From positions 1-64,000 of the forward strand of contig CAKSUM010000014.1 of NCBI GenBank assembly GCA_934501535.1: a stretch of DNA of 64,000 nt. Reading direction: 5' to 3'. Below are positions 57,479-64,000 of the stretch, one piece after another. The position numbers and the translations under genes were made by a program. The notes under the pieces were generated by a model, which was not told the DNA's origin, searched no databases, and was given only the letters and a program-made list of their open reading frames with translations. The stretch comes from an uncultured Clostridia bacterium. GTDB taxonomy: Bacteria > Bacillota > Clostridia > UBA1381. Every line of letters begins with the position of its first letter. Within the stretch, counting starts at the first letter, position 1.

Positions 57479-58264
57479 TCAGATACCCGTACTTTTAATT
57501 ATTTCATAAAATTCTTTTATGTCCTTTGTAACATATGCCGGTGTGACGTCATAGGTCTTTAAATCCTCGGTTGTGCCCTCGCCGCTGAGCACGAGAACAC
57601 TGTCTATACCGGCATTTTTTCCGCACATAATGTCGGTGTATACCCTGTCGCCTATTATTACCGTTTCTTCTTTCTCAAAGCCGTACTTTTTTACAGCCAG
57701 GTCAACAATGTTTTTTTGAGGTTTTCCCATAAACAGCGGACGTTTGCCGGTTGCTCTGTACAGCATTTCCGCCACACTTCCGCAGTCGGGGACGTACCCG
57801 TACCACGTCGGGCATACCCAGTCCGGATTGGTTGCGATATACGCAATTTCCCTTTTCAGAAGAATACATGCGTCCTCGAGCTTTTTGAATGTCAGCTCCG
57901 TATCGAAACCCATAACCAGACAGTCAATGTCATCGCTTATTTCGTCGGTGACGCTGTGACCGTCCTCCGCCAACTGCTTTTTGAAGGAGTCGGTGCCGAA
58001 TACGTATATTTTTTTGTAATTTTTCGCGCGCAGATAATCGGAGGTGACGTCAACCGACGTGAGATAATCGCCGCGATTTGTTTCTATCCCCATTCCGCGC
58101 AGTTTTTCGATGTATTTATCCGCTCCCCTTGACGAATTATTCGTCAAAAATACATATCTTCCGCCGTTTTCTCTGATATAGGTCAAAAAATCCTTTACGC
58201 CGTCAAACAGGCTGTTATCGATGTACAGCGTACCGTCCATGTCCAGCAAATATAGTTTATACAT
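57479..58264 (-). CDS. HAD-IIA sugar phosphatase, NagD-like
   Basis: A 261-residue protein. ATG 58264 is preferred because GAAAGGAACAAACTT precedes it. Motif I LYLLDMDGTLYIDN (Asp8/Asp10), motif II VFLTNNSSRGADKYIEKLRG with the Asn-Asn-Ser hallmark of the NagD branch, motif III GKPQKNIVDLAVKKYGF and motif IV VIIGDRVYTDIMCGKNAG are all present; the large alpha/beta C2 cap lies between. NagD-type enzymes dephosphorylate nucleotides or sugar phosphates. It has its own promoter at 58307-58335 and runs convergent with the phosphomannomutase-like gene, 17 bp away. Confidence 0.92.
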   Translation of the reverse strand: MYKLYLLDMDGTLYIDNSLFDGVKDFLTYIRENGGRYVFLTNNSSRGADKYIEKLRGMGIETNRGDYLTSVDVTSDYLRAKNYKKIYVFGTDSFKKQLAEDGHSVTDEISDDIDCLVMGFDTELTFKKLEDACILLKREIAYIATNPDWVCPTWYGYVPDCGSVAEMLYRATGKRPLFMGKPQKNIVDLAVKKYGFEKEETVIIGDRVYTDIMCGKNAGIDSVLVLSGEGTTEDLKTYDVTPAYVTKDIKEFYEIIKSTGI

Positions 58265-58306
58265 AAGTTTGTTCCTTTCATAAATAATACAACATTTATT
58301 ATGTAT

Positions 58307-58335
58307 ATTATAAATCAATTAACACATTTTGTCCA
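58307..58335 (-). promoter_or_regulatory. Promoter of the NagD-like gene
   Basis: Reverse strand TGGACA (58330-58335), 17 bp, TATAAT (58307-58312). Confidence 0.75.
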
Positions 58336-58545
58336 TATTTTTCGGCAATAAATATTTGTTTCGCGGCAGTGTAAAGTCATGCCGGCATTGTGTTTGTATA
58401 ACGGTTTTAAGGCAAATACAGTGGTAAATATTGCATTTTGAAGCAATATGTGATATTATGTTATGGTATGGAATGATTTTTAATATGAGTATTTGTGCTG
58501 AATGCAAAGTGAGAACGGTCTAAAGACAGAAAGCGGGGGAATTTA

Positions 58546-60693
58546 GTGAAGAAAATAAACTTATTATTGACGGTTATTACAGTATGTATCTTTTTTACAC
58601 TCTGCAATATATCGGTATTGGCGGTTTCCGGAGGCGGCGGAGCACTTACCCAAACTTCCGCCGGGAAAAATTGGATATTGGAATATGAAATATCAAATAA
58701 TGTGGCTATAATTGTTGGCTGTAATAAAGATGCAAGCGGAGAAATTGTCATACCCGAAACAATTGGAAGTTATCCGGTAACAAGTATCGGCAGTTCTGCA
58801 TTTGAAGGTTGCAGCAATTTAACAAGCATAACAATCCCTGACAGCGTAAGGATCATTGGCGATGCTGCATTTTCAAATTGCAGCGGCTTAACAAGCATAA
58901 CGATACCTGACAGCGTAGCGAGCATTGGCTATGGTGCATTTAATCGGTGTAGCAGTTTAACAAGTATCACAATCCCTGACGGTGTAACGAGCATTGGCAG
59001 TTCTGCATTTTACTATTGCAGCAACTTAACAAGTATCACAATCCCGAACAGTGTAAAGAGAATTGGCAATTATGCATTTTACTATTGCAGCAACTTAACA
59101 AGTATTACAATCCCGAACAGTGTAAAGAGCATTGGCACTGAGACATTTTACTATTGCAGGAGTTTAACAAGTATCACAGTTCCTGACAGCATAAAGAGTA
59201 TTGGCAATGAGGCATTTTATGGTTGCGAAAGCTTGACAAGCATCACAATACCTGACGGTGTAACGAGCATTGGCTATGGTGCATTTTCGGGTTGTAGCAG
59301 CTTGACAAGCATTACAATCCCGGATGGCGTGACGAGTATTAGTGATTCTGCATTTTATGGCTGCAGCAGTTTAACAAGCGTCACAATCCCCTACCGTGTG
59401 ACGAGAATTGGTGATTGGGCATTTTCGAGTTGCAGGGGTTTAACAAGCGTAACAATGCTTGACGGCGTAACGAGAATTAGTAATGGTGCATTTTCGAGTT
59501 GCAGCAGCTTAACAAGTATCACAATACCTGACAGTGTAACCAGCATTGGTTATAATGCATTTTCGGGTTGCAGCAACTTAACAAGTATCACAATCCCTGA
59601 CGGTGTAACCGGCTTTGGCAGTTCTGCATTTTCGGGTTGCAGTAGCTTGACAAGCATCACAATCCCTGACAGTGTAACCAGCATTGCCGGTTCTGCATTT
59701 GAAGATTGCAGCAGTCTAACAAGTATCACAATCCCGAACAGTGTAACGAGTATTTTTTATCATACATTTTCGGGTTGCAGCAGCTTGACAAGTATCACAA
59801 TCCCTGACAGTGTAACGAGCATTGGTAATTCTGCATTTCGGGGTTGCAGCAATTTGATAAGTGTTACGATCCCGAACAGCGTAACGAGCATTGGTGATGG
59901 TGTATTTCGGGGTTGCAGCGGCTTAGCAAGTATCACAATCCCTGATGGTGTAACCGGCATTGGCAAGGAAACATTTTATGGTTGCGGCAGCTTGACAAAA
60001 ATAATAATCCCGAACAGCGCAACGAGCATTGGTAATTCTGCATTTTATGGTTGCGGCTTAACAAGTATCACAATCCCTGATGGTGTAACGAGCGTTGGCG
60101 ATTCTGCATTTGAAGATTGCAGCGGCTTGACAAACGTCACAATTCCTAACAGTGTAACGAGTATCGGCAGTTCTGCATTTTATGGCTGCAGCAGCTTAAC
60201 GAGCATAACAATTCCTGACGGTGTAACGAGTATTGGTGATAATGCATTTGAAAGTTGCAGCAGCTTGAAAAGAATAATACTGCCGAATAGCATCACAAAC
60301 ATTGGACAGGAAACGTTTTTGAATTGCATCAACCTTTCAGATGTATACTATGACGGAACACAAGATGAATGGAATAATATAGATATTGACCATTACGGAA
60401 ATAATTATCTAAATTCAGCAACCATACATTTTCAAACAATTCCAATATATACAGAAACATCTGCATCGGATAACGGAAAGAATTTTAATATTAAGCTTGT
60501 CAACACAGCAAGCGGAAGTACCGTTGTTTTAGCGTTGTACTATAACGGAAAGTTTATTGAGATGCAATCGAAAAAATATAACGGTACGGATATTTCATTT
60601 ACAACCGATAAATCATACACTGACGCAAAAGTTATGATTTGGGAAAATATTCGTGATATGACGCCCGTATGCGGTGTTGAAATTGTAAAATAA
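58546..60693 (+). CDS. Exported BspA-type leucine-rich-repeat protein
   Basis: A 715-residue protein starting with GTG behind AGCGGGGG. A signal peptide ends near NISVLAVSGG. Residues ~75-595 hold 22 repeats of 23 residues (one is a residue short) with consensus SLTSITIPDGVTSIGxxAF followed by YGCS. This is the LRR_5 / BspA family, which forms an elongated beta-rich surface arm. The C-terminal ~100 residues form an immunoglobulin-like domain (FNIKLVNTASGSTVVLALYY) that recurs in exported proteins of this group; there is no LPxTG or SLH anchor. BspA proteins mediate adhesion to host or bacterial surfaces, so that is the likely role. It precedes the switch region but is separated from it by a terminator. 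Confidence 0.9.
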   Translation: MKKINLLLTVITVCIFFTLCNISVLAVSGGGGALTQTSAGKNWILEYEISNNVAIIVGCNKDASGEIVIPETIGSYPVTSIGSSAFEGCSNLTSITIPDSVRIIGDAAFSNCSGLTSITIPDSVASIGYGAFNRCSSLTSITIPDGVTSIGSSAFYYCSNLTSITIPNSVKRIGNYAFYYCSNLTSITIPNSVKSIGTETFYYCRSLTSITVPDSIKSIGNEAFYGCESLTSITIPDGVTSIGYGAFSGCSSLTSITIPDGVTSISDSAFYGCSSLTSVTIPYRVTRIGDWAFSSCRGLTSVTMLDGVTRISNGAFSSCSSLTSITIPDSVTSIGYNAFSGCSNLTSITIPDGVTGFGSSAFSGCSSLTSITIPDSVTSIAGSAFEDCSSLTSITIPNSVTSIFYHTFSGCSSLTSITIPDSVTSIGNSAFRGCSNLISVTIPNSVTSIGDGVFRGCSGLASITIPDGVTGIGKETFYGCGSLTKIIIPNSATSIGNSAFYGCGLTSITIPDGVTSVGDSAFEDCSGLTNVTIPNSVTSIGSSAFYGCSSLTSITIPDGVTSIGDNAFESCSSLKRIILPNSITNIGQETFLNCINLSDVYYDGTQDEWNNIDIDHYGNNYLNSATIHFQTIPIYTETSASDNGKNFNIKLVNTASGSTVVLALYYNGKFIEMQSKKYNGTDISFTTDKSYTDAKVMIWENIRDMTPVCGVEIVK

Positions 60694-60807
60694 TTAAATA
60701 TTCTCAATTCTCAAAAGGATGGACGGAGTATCGAACATGATCTTAAAACCTGCCGTCAGCATTGAAAAACAAAACCTCATTGACGGCGGCAAATAAAATT
60801 TATAAAG

Positions 60808-60850
60808 AAAGCGATTGTATTTCGGATAACAAAATTACAATCGCTTTTTA
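60808..60850 (+). terminator. Terminator after the BspA-type gene
   Basis: AAAGCGATTGTA pairs with TACAATCGCTTT, ending in T5. A second inverted repeat (GCCGTCA...TGACGGC) lies at 60751-60789. Confidence 0.85.
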
Positions 60851-60880
60851 ATATGCGAAAAAATCAATTTATCATTAATA

Positions 60881-60909
60881 TTGACAATCCTTTTCGGTGA
60901 TAATATAGA
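60881..60909 (+). promoter_or_regulatory. Promoter of the tyrosine recombinase gene
   Basis: TTGACA (60881-60886), 17 bp, TATAGA (60904-60909); 51 bp to the start codon. Confidence 0.8.
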
Positions 60910-60959
60910 AAAACACAAGTAAACGGTAAAATAAACATATGGAAAGGACGCTGATCAAT

Positions 60960-61802
60960 ATGAAAAAAATCACAAATGAACTGATTAAAAAATTTGAAAG
61001 TTATCTTATTAACGAAGAAAAATCCTCTGCAACACTTGAAAAATATATCAGAGATGTAACCGCTTTTCAAGAGTGGCTCGGAGAAAGAAAAGCAGAAAAA
61101 GTCCTTGTAATGGAGTACAAGCAAAAGCTGATTGAAAACTATGCCCCGGCAAGCGTCAATTCTATGCTTTCATCAATAAATAGTTTCTTCGAGTATGCGC
61201 AATGGTTTGAATGCAAAGTTAAAAGCATTAAAATCCAAAGGCAAATCTTTGCAAATAAAGATAAGGAGCTGACTAAATCGGAATATGAAAAACTTCTTAC
61301 AGCGGCAAATAAAAAAGCAAATAAAAAACTTTATATGCTTATGCAAACAATATGCAGCACCGGAATAAGAGTTTCCGAATTACAATACATCTCTACTGAT
61401 GCCGTAAAAAAAGGCAAAGCCGTTATAAACTGCAAGGGCAAAATGAGAGTTGTAATACTGCCGAAGCAACTTTGCAGAATATTATCGTCATATATCAAGA
61501 AACAAAAAATATTATCGGGAGCAATCTTCGTTACCGGGAACGGAAAACCGTTAGACCGCAGCAACATATGGAAATTAATGAAAAGCATATGTGAAAGTGC
61601 GGGCGTGTCCAAAGACAAAGTGTTTCCGCATAATTTAAGACACTTATTTGCCAGGACGTATTATTCATTGGAAAAAGATGTGGTAAGGCTTGCTGATATC
61701 CTCGGTCACTCAAGTGTTAACACAACAAGGATTTATACTATGGAAACGGGAGAACAACACAGAATTCAAATTCAAAAACTGGGACTTCTTCTCAGGTGTT
61801 AA
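60960..61802 (+). CDS. Tyrosine recombinase, candidate invertase of the adjacent switch
   Basis: A 280-residue protein; ATG 60960 follows GGAAAGGACG, while the upstream ATG at 60939 overlaps it. Residues ~5-85 are a SAM-like core-binding domain (LEKYIRDVTAFQEWLGERKA; INSFFEYAQWFECKVK). The catalytic domain has the complete set: Arg137 (GIRVSEL), His224-x-x-Arg227 (PHNLRHLFA), His250 (LGHSSVNTT) and Tyr259 (RIYTMET). Size and order match XerD-like enzymes and phase-variation invertases. It has no integrase-type N-terminal arm-binding domain. Its stop is 7 bp from an 11-4-11 recombination-type site, and an inverted copy lies 235 bp further on, so it probably flips the DNA between them. Confidence 0.92.
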   Translation: MKKITNELIKKFESYLINEEKSSATLEKYIRDVTAFQEWLGERKAEKVLVMEYKQKLIENYAPASVNSMLSSINSFFEYAQWFECKVKSIKIQRQIFANKDKELTKSEYEKLLTAANKKANKKLYMLMQTICSTGIRVSELQYISTDAVKKGKAVINCKGKMRVVILPKQLCRILSSYIKKQKILSGAIFVTGNGKPLDRSNIWKLMKSICESAGVSKDKVFPHNLRHLFARTYYSLEKDVVRLADILGHSSVNTTRIYTMETGEQHRIQIQKLGLLLRC

Positions 61803-61808
61803 ATAAAA

Positions 61809-61834
61809 AACCACATAATCTGTATTATGTGGTT
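61809..61834 (+). repeat. Left recombination site of the putative invertible segment
   Basis: Arms AACCACATAAT (61809-61819) and ATTATGTGGTT (61824-61834) are perfect inverted repeats around an asymmetric CTGT core (61820-61823), the layout of a tyrosine recombinase crossover site. Confidence 0.85.
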
Positions 61835-62083
61835 GAAATATATAAAATTTTAAAAATAACATAGTTAATTATATCACCAAAGTCGTATTTTGTCAATAAA
61901 TATCGGTAAATTTGGAGAATTTTGTTGAAATACATAATAAACAGCGCAACATAATCAGACCAATGCCCGTTTTATCAATCATTGGTCTAAAAGTCATTGC
62001 TTTTTTTGCAAAATCCTGCTTAGTTCTTTTATGCAAAATAAAAATAACAGCATCTTTATTAAATTTTCAACCACATAATACAG
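61820..62083. other. Putative invertible DNA segment (phase switch)
   Basis: About 260 bp lie between two oppositely oriented recombination sites next to a tyrosine recombinase gene. Inside is a perfect promoter on the reverse strand (61868-61896) and a 9-bp inverted repeat, AGACCAATG (61957-61965) / CATTGGTCT (61980-61988), which may terminate or bind a regulator. No gene starts convincingly inside. In this assembly the promoter fires leftward, antisense to the recombinase; inversion would aim it at the TetR and SPFH genes. Confidence 0.75.
61868..61896 (-). promoter_or_regulatory. Consensus promoter inside the invertible segment, pointing left
   Basis: Reverse strand TTGACA (61891-61896), 17 bp, TATAAT (61868-61873): exact consensus in both boxes and in spacing. 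Confidence 0.9.
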
Positions 62084-62094
62084 ATTATGTAGCG
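62069..62094 (-). repeat. Right recombination site, inverted relative to the left one
   Basis: AACCACATAAT (62069-62079), core ACAG (62080-62083, the reverse complement of CTGT) and ATTATGTAGCG (62084-62094). The outer right arm matches the left site in 9 of 11 positions. Confidence 0.82.
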
Positions 62095-62115
62095 GTTAAT
62101 TTAATTTTTTTTGCG

Positions 62116-62144
62116 TTAAATTATGACCGACCGGTCGGTATAGT
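62116..62144 (+). promoter_or_regulatory. Weak fixed promoter with a TetR-type operator
   Basis: ACCGACCGGTCGGT (62126-62139) is a perfect 14-bp palindrome of the kind bound by many TetR-family proteins. It fills the space between a weak -35 (TTAAAT, 62116-62121) and TATAGT (62139-62144), so binding would block transcription. The TetR gene starts 22 bp downstream. Confidence 0.75.
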
Positions 62145-62166
62145 TGAATCAAAAGAGGTGTTGCCA

Positions 62167-62736
62167 GTGCTTAGTGATGAACAGAGAGAGCGGAAAAAAC
62201 AAGAACTATTGGAAAAATGTTTTGAACTATTTGTAGAGCAGGGGTTGGAGAATACCAGCCTTAATGAGCTGGTAGCATACTGCAATGTTCACAAATCAAC
62301 TATGTATAGCTATTTTGGTTCAAAGGATGAAATAGTAATTGAATGTGCAAAGATGCATATGCTTGAACTTGATAAGATGTTCGGCAATGTATTTAAAAAT
62401 CCGCCGAAAACACTTAAAGAAGTATTGCAGCGCGGTTTTGAAAAAATAGCGGAGGAAAAAAGTAAATTAAGGTTTATCTATCAAGTTATATCAAGTCCGC
62501 TGTGCGGAGAACAAGCACAAAAAGAATTATCTTCAATCTATATGAAGTATGTAGATTATTCCGGACCTATTGCGAAAATGTATAATGTTGACGAGGCGGA
62601 ATTCAGAACATTTTTTATTCTCTTTTTAAGCACAATGCACGACTATTGCATGTGGGGAAATGAATTTCTCGCCAGAGAAAAACTTGTGTATATATATAAC
62701 AAGGTAGCGGAATTAGACAAAAATAAAGTAAATTAA
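62167..62736 (+). CDS. TetR-family transcriptional regulator
   Basis: A 189-residue protein. GTG 62167 is chosen because GAGGTG lies six bases upstream and the TetR fold begins immediately (LSDEQRERKKQELLEKCFEL). The frame is open much further upstream, to 61912, but that part would run through the operator and the recombination site. The helix-turn-helix is TSLNELVAYCNVHKSTMYSY with the conserved YxYFxSKDEI ending. The C-terminal ligand domain (residues 65-189) is all-helical and rich in aromatic residues. It probably represses its own transcript through the palindrome at 62126-62139 and, in the other orientation of the switch, would also sit in the path of the incoming promoter. The SPFH gene follows 15 bp later. 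Confidence 0.9.
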   Translation: MLSDEQRERKKQELLEKCFELFVEQGLENTSLNELVAYCNVHKSTMYSYFGSKDEIVIECAKMHMLELDKMFGNVFKNPPKTLKEVLQRGFEKIAEEKSKLRFIYQVISSPLCGEQAQKELSSIYMKYVDYSGPIAKMYNVDEAEFRTFFILFLSTMHDYCMWGNEFLAREKLVYIYNKVAELDKNKVN

Positions 62737-62751
62737 GGAGTTGTTTTCAAA

Positions 62752-63888
62752 ATGGCTATGATTGACAGAATAAAATATGACGGTCCGCAAAATGCTTCGC
62801 CTTGGCTGATTTACAAATATCCAAGTGAAGAATTTGTTTTGGGTTCGCAGCTGATTGTAAATCAGGGACAGGAAGCATTGTTCTTCAAGGGGGGCGAAGC
62901 ACTCGATTTATTCGGTGCGGGAACTCACACTTTACATACAGGAAATCTGCCCTTATTAAAAAAAATAGTTAATTTGCCGTTTGGCGGAGAAACACCTTTC
63001 TCGGCGGAAATTTATTATATCAATAAAACGTCAAAATTGGATATGAATTGGGGTACTGCAAACCCGTTTCAACTTGAAGATCCTAAATACGGTCTTATAC
63101 TTTCAATAAGGTCGCACGGTAAGTATGGGCTGCGTATTACAGACTCAAGAATGTTTGTTAATGAGCTTGTCGGCGCTATCCCTAACGGTACAACGGTAAA
63201 CTATCAGTTTGTCGCAAGTTATTTCAGCGGATTATTGACTGCATATGTAAAAACCGTTATCTCAAACTTTATGATTAAGCAAAAAATATCATTTCTTGAG
63301 GTGACAGCATATTTAAGAGAATTGTCGGAAGAATGTCAAAAAGAGATTTCAAACGAATTCGACAAATACGGTGTTGAAATACAAAATTTCTTTATTGAAG
63401 CTATTTCGCCTCCGAAGGAAGAGTTTGAAAAACTTCGCACATACAAAGAAGAGCTGTCTTTGGGAAATGATTTTTATAAACAGCGCCGTTCGTTTGATGT
63501 GTTGGAAAAGCTTGCCGATAATCCCAATGCCGGCGGAATGGCTAATGCAGGAATCGGATTGGGTATGGGCTTGGGCGCCGCTCCCAATATAGGAAATATC
63601 TTTGGCGGAATTGGTGAAAACACCATGAACACCAATCCTCAAACGGGTACGCAGGGAAAAGTCTGCCCCAAATGCTCTGCGCCGGTGGCTGACGGATTGA
63701 AGTTTTGCGGTAATTGCGGTGAGAAAATAAGCAATTCAATAATATGTCCGTCATGTAATCACGAAAATCCCGAAAACACGAAGTTCTGCGGTAACTGCGG
63801 TCAAAAACTTGTAAACAAGTGCAGTGAGTGCGGAACGGAAAACGATTTGGGTCAAAAATACTGCGGTAATTGCGGAAATAAGCTGTAA
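62752..63888 (+). CDS. SPFH-domain protein with C-terminal zinc ribbons (YdjI-like)
   Basis: A 378-residue protein with TTAAGGAG upstream. Residues ~1-250 match the SPFH (stomatin/prohibitin-like) proteins often labelled virion-core-protein-like or YdjI (PWLIYKYPSEEFVLGSQLIV; SIRSHGKYGLRITDSRMFVN). A glycine-rich linker (NAGIGLGMGLGAAPNIG) follows, then three CxxC...CxxC zinc ribbons (CPKCSAPVADGLKFCGNCG; CPSCNHENPENTKFCGNCG; CSECGTENDLGQKYCGNCG). Such proteins assemble at membranes and are linked with membrane-stress responses in Bacilli; the precise role is unknown. It shares an operon with the TetR regulator and with the next, partial gene, and would therefore be under the control of the invertible promoter. 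Confidence 0.88.
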   Translation: MAMIDRIKYDGPQNASPWLIYKYPSEEFVLGSQLIVNQGQEALFFKGGEALDLFGAGTHTLHTGNLPLLKKIVNLPFGGETPFSAEIYYINKTSKLDMNWGTANPFQLEDPKYGLILSIRSHGKYGLRITDSRMFVNELVGAIPNGTTVNYQFVASYFSGLLTAYVKTVISNFMIKQKISFLEVTAYLRELSEECQKEISNEFDKYGVEIQNFFIEAISPPKEEFEKLRTYKEELSLGNDFYKQRRSFDVLEKLADNPNAGGMANAGIGLGMGLGAAPNIGNIFGGIGENTMNTNPQTGTQGKVCPKCSAPVADGLKFCGNCGEKISNSIICPSCNHENPENTKFCGNCGQKLVNKCSECGTENDLGQKYCGNCGNKL

Positions 63889-63908
63889 AAGAGGTGAAAA
63901 AACAGAAT

Positions 63909-64000
63909 ATGGGCAAATATTCAGCATATTTTTACATAGATAATCAATTAATGCAATTTGATCTCGATTTACTGTTAAATAACTGTGCCGATAATTATTT
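63909..64000 (+). CDS. Start of a further gene in the TetR/SPFH operon (truncated by window end)
   Basis: ATG 63909, 20 bp after the SPFH stop and behind GAGGTG, opens a frame reading MGKYSAYFYIDNQLMQFDLD and continuing to the window edge. Only about 30 residues are visible, too few for identification. Spacing and ribosome site suggest co-transcription with the SPFH gene. Confidence 0.55.
   Translation, partial: MGKYSAYFYIDNQLMQFDLDLLLNNCADNY

Noticed and set aside
58795..60330. CRISPR-like array
   Set aside because: The 69-bp repeats are in frame, contiguous and encode 23-residue leucine-rich repeats; there are no unique spacers.
61912..62166. N-terminal extension of the TetR protein to the upstream ATG at 61912
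   Set aside because: The extension would run through the right recombination site and the operator, has no ribosome site and no homology to TetR proteins; GTG 62167 has both a ribosome site and the expected fold start.

Overview
The window looks like a chromosome segment of a Gram-positive Clostridia-type bacterium, probably an uncultured gut or digester anaerobe. The signs are AGGAGG-type ribosome binding sites, consensus TTGACA/TATAAT promoters with 17-bp spacers, lipobox lipoproteins, S-layer-homology (SLH) anchoring, BspA-type leucine-rich repeats, an IS3 element and a very large share of glycan-degrading enzymes.

Layout. (1) 1-20.3 kb is a carbohydrate-enzyme region in decay. It holds a sialate-esterase/deacetylase, a GH94-like gene with an internal TAG, a four-times frameshifted SGNH esterase, an intact GH101-like gene with an unknown partner (reverse strand), a mosaic of IS3 and secreted-protein fragments, a five-prime-truncated (alpha/alpha)6 enzyme behind an orphan SLH leader, an intact GH125 mannosidase, a frameshifted GH38 mannosidase, and a chimera of a beta-helix enzyme with a second GH94 3' end. 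(2) 20.3-23.2 kb holds an XRE regulator, a 54-residue ORF and a large serine recombinase ending beside a tRNA-Asn 3' fragment, probably one end of an integrated element. (3) 23.2-25.3 kb holds a MORN lipoprotein between gene remnants. (4) 25.4-29.2 kb is a divergent GH39-like / DUF6259-like pair. (5) 29.3-46.2 kb is one long operon of exported SLH, carbohydrate-binding and GH42-like proteins. (6) 46.3-54.4 kb has a LacI regulator divergent from a sugar ABC importer (no ATPase gene), a GH38-like protein and a HAD phosphatase. (7) 55-58.3 kb holds more HAD phosphatases and a cupin. (8) 58.5-64 kb holds a BspA repeat protein, a tyrosine recombinase, an apparent invertible promoter segment, then a TetR regulator, an SPFH/zinc-ribbon protein and the start of another gene.

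How the parts fit. The importer promoter and the SLH operon promoter carry the same pair of 13-bp sites, 20 bp apart and 12 bp upstream of the -35 box, so surface binding and cleavage, uptake and intracellular processing are probably co-regulated. The GH38, GH125 and phosphomannomutase-like genes point to mannose-containing glycans.

The most unusual signal is at 61809-62094. Two inverted copies of an 11-4-11 recombinase-type site flank about 0.26 kb holding a perfect consensus promoter, next to a tyrosine recombinase gene. In the orientation shown the promoter points away from the TetR/SPFH genes, so this looks like a phase-variable switch in its OFF state.
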